Counted from the first letter of the stretch, positions 1 through 7,577 are shown. The stretch is DNA of 17,381 bases from Alangreenwoodia sp963602445 (GCA_963602445.1 CAVCIY010000046.1:1-17381); one strand, 5' to 3'. The notes: generated by a model not told the origin, from the sequence alone. Made by a program: numbers and translations.

Positions 1-111
1 ACATTGTCTGTATCAGATTGTCTGAACGACATTGTCTGTATCAAATTATCTGAATTGTATTCTTCTAATTAAATTATCCGAAAATAATAATTTGAGACAT
101 AAATTACTTAA
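1..111. repeat. 28-bp tandem repeat downstream of pduL
   Basis: Three units of exactly 28 bp lie at 27-54, 55-82 and (cut by the window edge) 1-26. Each ends on the + strand in a tctgaa or ccgaa motif. The two left units are the most alike and the one nearest pduL is the most diverged. A fourth, weak unit (83-111) ending aaattacttaa would cover the pduL stop codon at 104-106. No terminator-like hairpin plus T-run was found between the stop and the window edge. Confidence 0.75.
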
Positions 112-679
112 TGATAATTTCGCCTTCCTGGCCGTTTGAAAGCTGAGCTGCATTTGCTTCATCAGTATCAAGGTGCATGTCGCGGAAGTGTGAGTCTCCT
201 GCTCTTACGAGTACTTCATCGAAAGTGAGTGCTCTAGGGCCGTCAAACTTAACACTTACAACATCGCCGTCCTTAACGCCTGCTTCTGCAGCCTGCTCTG
301 TAGAAAGATGGATATGTCTCTTGGCAACCATAACGCCTTCGGCAAGTTCGAGCTCGCCTGCAGGGCCGATAAGCTTGCAGCCCGGAGTGCCTGCGAGATT
401 TCCGGATTCTCTGAGATCTAAGCCAACGCCGATAGCGAAGCAGTCTGTGCGAGCGAGCTCTACCTGAGTCTGCTTTCTGAAAGGTCCTAAGATTCTAACA
501 CCCTTGAGTGTTCCGTAAGGGCCTACGATATCAACTTTTTCGTTTGTAGCAAACTGACCCGGCTGAGAGAGAGCCTTGAAGTTTGAAAGCTCTGCATTTT
601 CGCCGAAAAGAACCTTAAAATCAGCTTCTGAAACATGTACATGTTTGTTTGAAATTCCTGCTGGTACTTTGTATCCCAT
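104..679 (-). CDS. pduL: PduL-type phosphate acyltransferase (phosphotransacetylase)
   Basis: This 191-residue protein belongs to the PduL family (PF06130, two related barrel halves), which interconverts acyl-CoA plus phosphate and acyl-phosphate plus CoA and is unrelated to the classical Pta. Seen in the sequence: the zinc-ligand motif HVH at 13-15, RILGPFRKQTQVE at 62-74, RHIH at 121-124 and MHLDTDEANAA at 168-178. The chain starts directly at the catalytic fold with no N-terminal encapsulation-type extension, and no microcompartment shell gene is nearby. This points to a cytosolic acetyl- or propionyl-phosphate role (inference). The ATG is preceded by AGGAGG. It lies 288 bp downstream of hpt across a repeat-filled gap, so co-transcription is uncertain. 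Substrate chain length cannot be read from sequence. Confidence 0.92.
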   Translation of the reverse strand: MGYKVPAGISNKHVHVSEADFKVLFGENAELSNFKALSQPGQFATNEKVDIVGPYGTLKGVRILGPFRKQTQVELARTDCFAIGVGLDLRESGNLAGTPGCKLIGPAGELELAEGVMVAKRHIHLSTEQAAEAGVKDGDVVSVKFDGPRALTFDEVLVRAGDSHFRDMHLDTDEANAAQLSNGQEGEIIIK

Positions 680-870
680 TTTTCATTCCTCCTGAATTCT
701 TTTTTACAAGAATAAACAATAATATAATCGTATATTTTCAGCAAAACCCGAATGGGTAAGTAGATCACCGAAAATATTTGGATTCTTAATATAATCTGTC
801 TATCCGGGCATCGAGTCCGATCTGTCCGTCATCTTGTCCTGTTCGCTCGACAAGTCATCTTATAATCGAA

Positions 871-979
871 GCCTGTGCTATTCCTCGTCATCTATATATT
901 TCTTGTCGCCTATATATTATTTGTCGCCTATATATTTTTGTCGCCTATACTATTCTCGTCGCCTATACTATTTCTCGTC
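871..979. repeat. 17-19-bp tandem repeat starting at the hpt stop codon
   Basis: Six consecutive units lie at 871-889, 890-907, 908-925, 926-942, 943-960 and 961-979. On the + strand most have the form gcctata...tcgtc. The last unit lies over the final codons (Asp, Glu, Lys) and the TAG stop of hpt at 968-970, so the repeat runs from coding into non-coding sequence. Units are most alike next to the gene and decay away from it. Beyond it, 680-870 holds no gene; a convincing pduL promoter was not found there. Confidence 0.85.
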
Positions 980-1516
980 AGGAACAAGATATGTGATATG
1001 TGGAAGCTGCCTGAATCTTTCCTGATAATCAAGCCCATAGCCGATTATGAACCTGTCATCAACTTCAAATCCCTTATAATCAGGAATTATATCGGCCGTC
1101 CTTCTTACAGGCTTGTCGAGAAGTGTACATACCTTGACCGACTTTACTTTCTTGTCGCGAAAATAGCTATCCTTAAGATACTTAAGGGTATTTCCCGTAT
1201 CTATTATATCCTCTACAAGCAGAATATCCCTGCCCTCAAGAATAGCATCAGGCTCTTTCTTGATACTGATGACACCTGTAGATACAGTTCCGTTTCCGTA
1301 GCTTGAGGCTGCCATAAAGTCAATCTCTATATCAAGATCTATCGCTCTTACCAAATCTGAGAAAAACATAACCGCACCGCGAAGAATCCCGATGACAAGA
1401 AGCTTTTTGCCTTTGTAATCCCTTGAAATCTCTGCTCCAAGCTCCTTTACTCTTTTTGCGAGCTGTTCCTCAGAAAAGACAACTCCACCTACTTTATATC
1501 CATCGATATCAAACAC
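968..1516 (-). CDS. hpt: Hypoxanthine phosphoribosyltransferase
   Basis: This is a purine salvage enzyme that joins PRPP to hypoxanthine (often also guanine) to give IMP or GMP in the cytosol. At 182 residues it has the usual bacterial length. The PRPP-binding signature LLVEDIIDTGNTL is at 99-111, the flexible-loop SSYGNGT at 71-77, the purine-contacting LLDKP at 132-136 and the C-terminal FIIGYGLDYQERFRQLP segment near 156-172. The start is GTG, chosen because AAGGAGG sits 7 nt upstream and the preceding DUF1232 gene ends only 12 nt before it. That spacing suggests translational coupling. In many Firmicutes hpt sits beside tilS and ftsH; here it ends the Lon/YsxC block instead. Its last codons are the first unit of a tandem repeat array. 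Confidence 0.95.
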   Translation of the reverse strand: MFDIDGYKVGGVVFSEEQLAKRVKELGAEISRDYKGKKLLVIGILRGAVMFFSDLVRAIDLDIEIDFMAASSYGNGTVSTGVISIKKEPDAILEGRDILLVEDIIDTGNTLKYLKDSYFRDKKVKSVKVCTLLDKPVRRTADIIPDYKGFEVDDRFIIGYGLDYQERFRQLPHITYLVPDEK

Positions 1517-1528
1517 GACTATGCCTCC

Positions 1529-1867
1529 TTACTCATCTTCGTCTTCGACTTCGGCTTTACCTTCGATAATATCTTTGCCACTCATGTCTTCCACCGGTTC
1601 TCCGTCGGCAGATATGACAGGCGCATCACCTTTCCAATATCTGTCGAGTTCATCCTTCAGATAAAAAAGTATAAATGCCCACAATACAATGTCATCCGCT
1701 ATTCCGACAAGTAAAACCGGTTCAGGCACAAGATCGATCGGTGACAACAGATAAATTATACCAAAAATAATCAATAATTTCTTTATCTTCGACACTTCAG
1801 GATCAATCATAAAAGCCTTGATTGAGCGCAGTCTTTTCCTTATAATAGCAAATGATAAAAATCTCAT
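1529..1867 (-). CDS. YkvA/DUF1232 family small membrane protein
   Basis: This 112-residue protein carries the DUF1232 (YkvA) signature YLLSPIDLVPEP around residues 39-50, followed by a glycine/aspartate segment (GIADD) and a second hydrophobic stretch to about residue 70. The N-terminus is basic and the last 25 residues are strongly acidic. The family is widespread and its biochemical function is not established; a membrane-associated role is inferred from the hydrophobic segments. It lies 26 bp after ysxC and 12 bp before hpt, clearly inside the same transcription unit. The ATG follows a GGGG-type ribosome binding site. Confidence 0.88.
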   Translation of the reverse strand: MRFLSFAIIRKRLRSIKAFMIDPEVSKIKKLLIIFGIIYLLSPIDLVPEPVLLVGIADDIVLWAFILFYLKDELDRYWKGDAPVISADGEPVEDMSGKDIIEGKAEVEDEDE

Positions 1868-1893
1868 GTCAATCCCCGCCTAACATGCAAGCT

Positions 1894-2499
1894 TCACCCG
1901 TGATTACTATACCACTCCGCAATAAGCTTTTCAACCTCATCCAAAAGAAGATCGCATCCGGTTTTCTTTAATGAAGAAACAGGAATGAGGATATCGTCAC
2001 CTTTCATTTTGAGAGTTTTTCTTATCATTGAAGTATTTTTGGCAATTTCATTTCTTGAAATCTTGTCGGATTTCGTAGCCACAACAATGCCATCGAGATT
2101 GTGATATCTGAGATATTCGTACATCTGAACATCTTGCTTGCTTGGCTCGTGCCTTATATCAACCAGCTGGACAACCTTGAGAAGATTCGGTCTTGATTCC
2201 AGATACATCTCCATCATCCGGCCCCAGTCCCTGCTGACTGACTTGGAAACCTTCGCATAACCGTATCCCGGAAGGTCCGATATGCGAAATGTTTCATTTA
2301 TCTCGAAGAAATTTATAGTTCTTGTCTTACCGGGATTGCCGCTGACTCTTGCAAAATTTCTTCTGTTTACGATCATATTAAGCAAAGAAGACTTGCCGAC
2401 ATTTGAACGCCCGGCAAATGCGATCTCCGGCATATTTTCCGGAGGATATTGCTCTTTTTTTACTGCTACGGCAGATAATTCCGCTTTTGTAATTTTCAT
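1894..2499 (-). CDS. ysxC: Ribosome biogenesis GTPase YsxC/EngB
   Basis: This is an essential GTPase of the EngB/YihA/YsxC family, known to act in late assembly of the large ribosomal subunit. At 201 residues it has the standard length. G1 is GRSNVGKSS at 30-38, the switch region GKTRTINFF is near 57-65, G3 DLPGYGYAKV is at 75-84, G4 TKSDK is at 142-146 and G5 VSSLKKTG is near 174-181. The ATG is preceded by a strong GGAGGAGGG. Position directly after lon is the classical Firmicutes arrangement (lon-ysxC). The 109-bp gap to lon is almost entirely a 19-bp repeat array. Confidence 0.97.
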   Translation of the reverse strand: MKITKAELSAVAVKKEQYPPENMPEIAFAGRSNVGKSSLLNMIVNRRNFARVSGNPGKTRTINFFEINETFRISDLPGYGYAKVSKSVSRDWGRMMEMYLESRPNLLKVVQLVDIRHEPSKQDVQMYEYLRYHNLDGIVVATKSDKISRNEIAKNTSMIRKTLKMKGDDILIPVSSLKKTGCDLLLDEVEKLIAEWYSNHG

Positions 2500-2510
2500 C
2501 TCGCCCTCCT

Positions 2511-2623
2511 CCGAATTGTCCGAAAATGTTCAACCATTTGAAAGCGTTCAGCTATCCGGAAAACACTTGGCTACCCAGAAAGCGCTCGGTTATCCGGATA
2601 GTGCTTGTCTACTTAAAAGCTTC
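2511..2623. repeat. 19-bp tandem repeat spanning the lon stop codon
   Basis: Six units fill the lon-ysxC gap: 2511-2529, 2530-2547 (18 bp), 2548-2566, 2567-2585, 2586-2604 and 2605-2623. On the minus strand they share a core of the form GCTTTC.GG.TAG. The last unit is the 3' end of lon itself and its TAG stop (2609-2611) aligns with TAG triplets in the other units. The distal unit runs into the ysxC ribosome binding site. Confidence 0.85.
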
Positions 2624-5173
2624 CTCGAGAACTTGATCTATCGTCTCCACAAGCTTAAATTCGATATCGTCTCTCACATTTTGAGGGATATCCTCGATGT
2701 CCTTTTCATTTTCCTTAGGAAGCAAAATCGTCTTTGCTCCTGCTCTGTGAGCTGCAATGACTTTTTCCTTGATACCTCCGACAGGAAGAACCTGTCCGCG
2801 GAGTGTGATCTCACCTGTCATGGCTATGTCAGATCTTACACCCTTTCCTTTAAGTGCCGATACTATAGATGTACACATTGTGACGCCGGCAGACGGGCCG
2901 TCCTTTGGTGTGGCACCTTCGGGAACATGTATGTGCAAATCATACTTTTCGTAAAAGTCCTTTTCTATTCCGAGCTTTTCGCTGCGCACTCTGATCAAGC
3001 TGTAGGCCGCTTTTGCAGATTCCTGCATAACATCGCCAAGCTTGCCTGTAAGCTGAAGTTTTCCTTTTCCCGGCATCACAGCTGTTTCTATAAATAGAGT
3101 ATCCCCGCCGACAGCAGTCCACGCCATACCCGTCACAACGCCTACCTTAAGCGAGCCGTCAACCTTGTCATAGCTTGCCTTTCTCTTTCCGAGATACGAA
3201 GTGAGATTTGCCGGAGTAATTCTAAACTTTGAGTCTCTCTTTTTTCTGCCTTCCGCTATCTTTCTTGCGGATTTTCTGCAAATATTTCCGATTTGGCGCT
3301 CAAGATTTCTGACTCCTGCTTCTCTTGTATAATAATTTATAATATCCCTTACAGCCTGCTCGGAAATGCTCATCTGACCTTCGCTCAGACCGTTTTCCTT
3401 AGTTTGCTTTTTCACAAGATGTCTCTGCGCAATCTTTACCTTTTCTTCTTCCGTATAACCTGAAAGCATTATCACTTCCATACGGTCAAGAAGAGGCCGC
3501 GGAATCGTATCTGTGGTATTTGCCGTAGTTATAAATAATACCTTTGATAAATCAAAAGGAATATCAAGATAATGGTCCTTGAAGTCTTTGTTCTGCTCCG
3601 GATCAAGAACCTCAAGAAGTGCCGAAGCGGGATCGCCCCTATAATCAGATGCCACCTTATCAATCTCATCGAGAAGGAAGAGTGGATTGTTTACACCTGC
3701 GTCTTTGATTGACGAAATGATTCTTCCCGGAATAGCGCCTACATAGGTTCTTCTGTGACCTCTGATCTCGGCTTCATCATGAACTCCGCCAAGAGACATT
3801 CTCACAAATTCTCTGCCGATAGATCTGGCAATAGATCTTCCAATCGATGTCTTGCCTACTCCCGGAGGACCTACAAGGCATATGATCGGTCCCTTATAAT
3901 CATCCGACAGGCTTCTGACAGCAAGATATTCGAGAATTCTGTCTTTGACAGATTCGAGTCCGTAATGATCTTCATCTAGAATTTTCTTTGTATGCTTTAA
4001 ATCTATAAAATCTTCAGTCGCATTGTTCCATGGAAGCTCAAGTACATATTCTATATATGTTCTGAGAACGGCGGCGTCTGCCGACGCAGCCTGAATCTTA
4101 AGCATTCTCTTGATTTCTTTTTCTATCTTATCATGAATCTTCTTGTCCAGATTCAAACTTTCAAGCTTTTCCAGCCACTCCTCGACTTCATCATCTATAG
4201 ATTCATCCTGTCCAAGCTCTTTTTGAATCGTCTTTATCTGTTCTCTGAGATAATATTCTTTTTGATTTTCATTTATGCTATTTTTGACTTTCTCAGCTAT
4301 GTCTTTTTGGATTCCGAGAATTTCATTTTCTCTCTGAAGGAATGTACAAACCTTTTCAAGCCTTGCTTCAACATTTGCAGTCTCCAGAACTTCCTGCTTT
4401 TCAGAAACCTTTATGTTCAGATTTGAGGCAATAATGTCTGCTATCTGACTTGGACTCGGCATGCTTTCTATGCCGGCAATAATGTCCTTGTTCATCTTTG
4501 GCTGTACTTCCGCATACATCGCAAAAAGATCGATAGCCGCTCTTCGCAATGCTTCAAGGCGCAGATGATTTTCGGTCCCTGTATCGGGAACTTCCTCCAC
4601 CGATGCCTTAAAGAAAGGACTCTCCTGCGATATCTCCAGAATTCTGCCTCTTGTAAGACCCTCTACAAGAACTCTTATGGCATTTCCCGGAAGCCGCAGC
4701 ATCTGTTTTACTCTTGCAATAGTTCCGAATTTGTAGAAGTCATCTGCTGACGGCAAATCTGTCTCTACGCTTATCTGAGTGGAAAGAAATACCATTTGGT
4801 CAGTCATCATGGCATATTCGAGTGCGTTTACCGACTTCTCCCTGCCTACATCAAAATGAATAACCATAGCAGGATATACTGTAATGCCCCTTAGCGGAAT
4901 CACAGGTATCTCGTCATGTTCCGGACTGTCTAAATGAACTAAGTCTCCAATCATACGATCGTCCTGTTCTTTTGCAGCAACATCTGTACTCTGTGCTGCC
5001 GCAGCCTCCTCATCTCCGGTAACTGCTTCACCTTCCGTAACTGCTTCACTTTCCGTAACTGCCTCACTTTCTGCAATTACGTCAGCCTCTGTATTTTCTT
5101 CTGTCTTATTTTCTTCAAATTCATTATTTTCGTGAAAAAGGTCCAATATATCATTTTCTTTCTTATCTGACAT
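2609..5173 (-). CDS. lon: ATP-dependent protease La (Lon)
   Basis: This is a cytosolic AAA+ serine/lysine protease that degrades misfolded and regulatory proteins. The LON substrate-binding domain begins at about residue 88 (IPVIPLRGITVYP). A coiled coil follows near 265-360. The ATPase has Walker A GPPGVGKT at 435-442 and Walker B FLLDEID at 499-505. The protease domain has PKDGPSAG with catalytic Ser761 and GGIKEK with Lys802. The start chosen is ATG at 5173, giving 854 residues with AGGAGG 8 nt upstream; a GTG three codons earlier overlaps that ribosome binding site. Unusual: an acidic N-terminal extension of about 85 residues precedes the LON domain, whereas most Lon proteins start within about 10 residues of it. 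It contains a perfect-phase hexapeptide repeat (35-52). Confidence 0.98.
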   Translation of the reverse strand: MSDKKENDILDLFHENNEFEENKTEENTEADVIAESEAVTESEAVTEGEAVTGDEEAAAAQSTDVAAKEQDDRMIGDLVHLDSPEHDEIPVIPLRGITVYPAMVIHFDVGREKSVNALEYAMMTDQMVFLSTQISVETDLPSADDFYKFGTIARVKQMLRLPGNAIRVLVEGLTRGRILEISQESPFFKASVEEVPDTGTENHLRLEALRRAAIDLFAMYAEVQPKMNKDIIAGIESMPSPSQIADIIASNLNIKVSEKQEVLETANVEARLEKVCTFLQRENEILGIQKDIAEKVKNSINENQKEYYLREQIKTIQKELGQDESIDDEVEEWLEKLESLNLDKKIHDKIEKEIKRMLKIQAASADAAVLRTYIEYVLELPWNNATEDFIDLKHTKKILDEDHYGLESVKDRILEYLAVRSLSDDYKGPIICLVGPPGVGKTSIGRSIARSIGREFVRMSLGGVHDEAEIRGHRRTYVGAIPGRIISSIKDAGVNNPLFLLDEIDKVASDYRGDPASALLEVLDPEQNKDFKDHYLDIPFDLSKVLFITTANTTDTIPRPLLDRMEVIMLSGYTEEEKVKIAQRHLVKKQTKENGLSEGQMSISEQAVRDIINYYTREAGVRNLERQIGNICRKSARKIAEGRKKRDSKFRITPANLTSYLGKRKASYDKVDGSLKVGVVTGMAWTAVGGDTLFIETAVMPGKGKLQLTGKLGDVMQESAKAAYSLIRVRSEKLGIEKDFYEKYDLHIHVPEGATPKDGPSAGVTMCTSIVSALKGKGVRSDIAMTGEITLRGQVLPVGGIKEKVIAAHRAGAKTILLPKENEKDIEDIPQNVRDDIEFKLVETIDQVLEEAFK
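5018..5071 (-). repeat. 18-bp in-frame repeat in the Lon N-terminal extension
   Basis: Three near-identical 18-bp units encode ESEAVT, ESEAVT and EGEAVT (residues 35-52 of Lon), followed by a Gly-Asp-Glu-Glu-Ala4 run. The unit length is a multiple of three, so expansion or contraction keeps the reading frame. The repeat lies in an acidic, probably disordered tail outside the conserved LON domain. Confidence 0.85.
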
Positions 5174-5271
5174 ATTTCTCACCTCCTCTTAACATATAAC
5201 ATATCTCCATACTTCAGCCCGAGAAGTACTCACTCTGCCGGCAGACACCAAACAGTTATCCGTCCTGTAAT

Positions 5272-5294
5272 CACAAGCTCACAGGAAGCTTGTG
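5272..5294 (-). promoter_or_regulatory. Perfect hairpin between clpX and lon
   Basis: Arms cacaagct (5272-5279) and agcttgtg (5287-5294) are exact inverse complements, with an 8-bp stem and 7-nt loop. It sits in the 255-bp clpX-lon gap between the clpX-proximal repeat array and the lon ribosome binding site. There is no T-run after it in the direction of transcription, so it is not a classical intrinsic terminator. An mRNA processing, stability or protein-binding site is possible (inference). Confidence 0.4.
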
Positions 5295-5308
5295 CGGCTG
5301 TCGAAAAA

Positions 5309-5443
5309 TCTGCCCACTGACAGATCTGCCCACTGAAAGATCTGTCTACCGAAAGACTGTCTACTGAAAGCATATGCCTACTGAAAGCATATGCCTACTG
5401 AAAGCATATGCCTACTGAAAGCATATGTCTAATCTTCCGAAAG
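5309..5443. repeat. 14-22-bp tandem repeat starting at the clpX stop codon
   Basis: Eight units lie at 5309-5324, 5325-5340, 5341-5356, 5357-5370, 5371-5387, 5388-5404, 5405-5421 and 5422-5443. The three at 5371-5421 are identical 17-mers (catatgcctactgaaag). The last unit is the clpX 3' end: its TAG stop (5429-5431) and preceding codons align to the repeat. Units become more different with distance from the gene. Confidence 0.9.
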
Positions 5444-6694
5444 CTCACTTCCACTCACTTCATCCCTGATAAGTGTCGGGGGAGCCGTCCCGTCAACAGT
5501 GTCCTTTGTGATGATACACTTGGTCACTTCCTCATCAGACGGTATCTCAAACATAACATCTGTAAGAATCTCTTCCATAATGCTTCTGAGACCTCTTGCA
5601 CCTGTCTTTCTTTCGATTGCCTTCTCAGCAATCCTTCTCATAGCATCTTCTTCAATTTCAAATTCTACATCATCCATTGCAAAGAGCTTCTTATATTGCT
5701 TGAGGAGTGCGTTTTTCGGTTCCTTTATAATACGTATAAGAGCATCTATATCAAGCTCCTCGAGCGTCACTGTCACAGGAAGTCTTCCTATGAATTCCGG
5801 TATAAGACCGAACTTAAGCAAATCCTCAGGCTGCACTTTCTTCAAAATTTCTTTTTTGTCTACCGGTTCAGAGTTCATCTCGGAATTAAATCCTATAACC
5901 TTTTGGCCTATTCTTCTGCCGATAACCTGAGCCATCCCATCAAAAGCTCCGCCGCAGATAAATAAAATATTTGTCGTGTCTATCTGAATGAATTCCTGAT
6001 TCGGATGCTTTCTTCCACCCTGTGGCGGAACATTTGCAACGGTACCTTCAAGTATCTTTAAAAGTGCCTGCTGTACTCCTTCACCGCTTACATCTCTTGT
6101 AATAGAGACATTTTCTGACTTTCTTGCAATCTTGTCGATTTCATCAACATATATAATGCCCTTCTGGGCTTTTTCAACATCAAAATCTGCCGCCTGGATA
6201 AGCTTGAGCAAGATATTTTCAACATCCTCACCGACATATCCCGCTTCAGTCAGAGCCGTGGCATCCGAGATTGCAAAAGGTACGTCAAGAATCCTTGCCA
6301 ATGTCTGTGCAAGCAATGTCTTTCCTGAACCCGTAGGTCCGATCATAAGAATATTGCTTTTCTGAATTTCAGTATCATCGTCTGTTTTGTTTTTGTTTAG
6401 AATTCTCTTGTAGTGATTATATACTGCTACCGCAAGACTTTTCTTTGCATCATCCTGGCCTATTACATACTGAGAAAGTTTCTCAGCTATTTCCTTAGGC
6501 TTTGGAAGTTCTTCCCAATTTATATCTTCACTTTGGATATCAGCTTCAAGTTCTTCCTTTAAAATATCCTGACAAATTGAAATACAGTCGTCACATATAT
6601 ATACTCCCGGACCCGCAATCAGTCTGCGAACCTGGTCCTGCGGCTTTCCGCAGAAAGAACACTTTAGCTGATTTGATTCATCAAATTTTGCCAT
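5429..6694 (-). CDS. clpX: ClpX unfoldase, ATP-binding subunit of ClpXP
   Basis: This is an AAA+ hexameric unfoldase that feeds substrates to ClpP. At 421 residues it has normal length. The zinc-binding domain has Cys12, Cys15, Cys34 and Cys37. Walker A GPTGSGKT is at 119-126, the pore-loop GYVGED at 152-157, Walker B IIYVDEID at 180-187, the RKH substrate loop at 228-230 and sensor 2 GARGLRS at 366-372. An IGF-type ClpP-docking loop is expected near 265-270; here it reads IGFN. The ATG follows AAGGAG with 7-nt spacing. It lies downstream of clpP and upstream of lon, so the two main ATP-dependent proteases share one cluster. Confidence 0.98.
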   Translation of the reverse strand: MAKFDESNQLKCSFCGKPQDQVRRLIAGPGVYICDDCISICQDILKEELEADIQSEDINWEELPKPKEIAEKLSQYVIGQDDAKKSLAVAVYNHYKRILNKNKTDDDTEIQKSNILMIGPTGSGKTLLAQTLARILDVPFAISDATALTEAGYVGEDVENILLKLIQAADFDVEKAQKGIIYVDEIDKIARKSENVSITRDVSGEGVQQALLKILEGTVANVPPQGGRKHPNQEFIQIDTTNILFICGGAFDGMAQVIGRRIGQKVIGFNSEMNSEPVDKKEILKKVQPEDLLKFGLIPEFIGRLPVTVTLEELDIDALIRIIKEPKNALLKQYKKLFAMDDVEFEIEEDAMRRIAEKAIERKTGARGLRSIMEEILTDVMFEIPSDEEVTKCIITKDTVDGTAPPTLIRDEVSGSELSED

Positions 6695-6729
6695 TTGGAC
6701 TCCTTTTCGAATGAGTATAGTTTCCTATT

Positions 6730-6808
6730 TTAATGCTTAAGCTTCGATACTCAAGCTTCGCTGCTTAAGATTTGATACTCAAGCTTAATGATCAAGCTTA
6801 ATACTCAA
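6730..6808. repeat. 13-14-bp tandem repeat in the clpP-clpX gap
   Basis: Units of the form gcttNNatactcaa (+ strand) lie at 6741-6754, 6755-6768, 6769-6782, 6783-6795 and 6796-6808, with a partial unit at 6730-6740. Most contain AAGCTT across the unit junction. The array fills most of the 124-bp gap and begins about 10 bp after the clpP stop, so unlike the clpX and lon arrays it does not visibly include the stop codon. Confidence 0.8.
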
Positions 6809-6818
6809 ACAAAATTTT

Positions 6819-7400
6819 CTATCTTGAAGTTATTATCTTATCAATCAGACCGTATGATACCGCTTCCTCAGCAGTCATAAAGTTGTCGCGGTCTGTATCT
6901 CTTTCTATTTTTCTCAGCTGCTGCCCTGTATTGGCTGCAAGTATTTTGTTCAGTTTATTTTTTGTCTTTATGATATTATCCGCATGAATCTTAATGTCAG
7001 ATGCCTGACCGCGCATGCCTCCGAGAGGCTGGTGAATCATAATTTCGGCATTCGGAAGAGCAAATCTCTTTCCCTTCGCACCGGATGAAAGCAAGAATGC
7101 ACCCATGCTGGCCGCCATGCCTACACAGATAGTAGATACATCCGGTTTGATATACTGCATAGTGTCATAAATGGCGAGTCCCGCTGTAACTGACCCTCCC
7201 GGGCTATTTATATATAAGCATATATCGGCATCAGCGTCTTCCGACTCAAGGAAAAGAAGCTGTGCCACAATGAGCCCTGCCGTATGGTCGTCAACCTCAT
7301 CACCCAAAAAGATAATTCTATCCTTCAAAAGCCTGGAATATATGTCAAATGCACGTTCTCCATTAGCTGTTTTTTCTATTACCGTAGGTACGAATGTCAT
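6819..7400 (-). CDS. clpP: ClpP serine protease subunit
   Basis: This is the tetradecameric proteolytic core of ClpXP/ClpCP, 193 residues as usual. The catalytic triad is visible as Ser98 in GMAASMGAFLL, His123 in IMIHQP and Asp172 in DTDRDNFM. The oxyanion-side GGSVTAG motif is at 68-74. The short N-terminal stretch MTFVPTVIEKT is typical of mature ClpP after propeptide loss, so little or no processing is expected (inference). The ribosome binding site AAGGGG is just before the ATG. It lies 177 bp after trigger factor, a gap that holds two inverted repeats instead of a tandem array. No CtsR-type heptad repeat or CIRCE element was found upstream. Confidence 0.98.
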   Translation of the reverse strand: MTFVPTVIEKTANGERAFDIYSRLLKDRIIFLGDEVDDHTAGLIVAQLLFLESEDADADICLYINSPGGSVTAGLAIYDTMQYIKPDVSTICVGMAASMGAFLLSSGAKGKRFALPNAEIMIHQPLGGMRGQASDIKIHADNIIKTKNKLNKILAANTGQQLRKIERDTDRDNFMTAEEAVSYGLIDKIITSR

Positions 7401-7421
7401 TTTTTCACCCCTTATAAAACC

Positions 7422-7452
7422 GAATAGGATCCATACGAGACAGATCCTATTC
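7422..7452 (-). promoter_or_regulatory. Perfect 10-bp hairpin upstream of clpP
   Basis: Arms gaataggatc (7422-7431) and gatcctattc (7443-7452) are exact inverse complements with an 11-nt loop. The downstream arm ends 21 nt before the clpP start codon, close to its ribosome binding site. After the stem the mRNA reads GGTTTTATAAGG, too weak a U-run for a confident terminator. It could be an attenuating or stabilising hairpin or a DNA operator. A second, imperfect inverted repeat lies at 7473-7509 (about 13 positions per arm with two mismatches, A+T-rich). Confidence 0.5.
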
Positions 7453-7577
7453 TTCAGCTCTATATATGAAGAATTTAAAATCGTCGATTGAAACCGGTCG
7501 ATTTAAAATCCCTCTATAATAAACACAGATTATCTATATCTCGTAACTCATACTTTGTACAGCTGTCAAAGTAATAA

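Noticed and set aside
2282..3097. Plus-strand 271-codon open frame opposite ysxC and lon
   Set aside because: It is antisense to two clearly conserved genes, and its composition is that of a reverse-complement shadow.
7401..7577. CIRCE or CtsR operator upstream of clpP
   Set aside because: Neither the CIRCE inverted repeat (TTAGCACTC type) nor CtsR heptads (GGTCAAA type) occurs in the gap.
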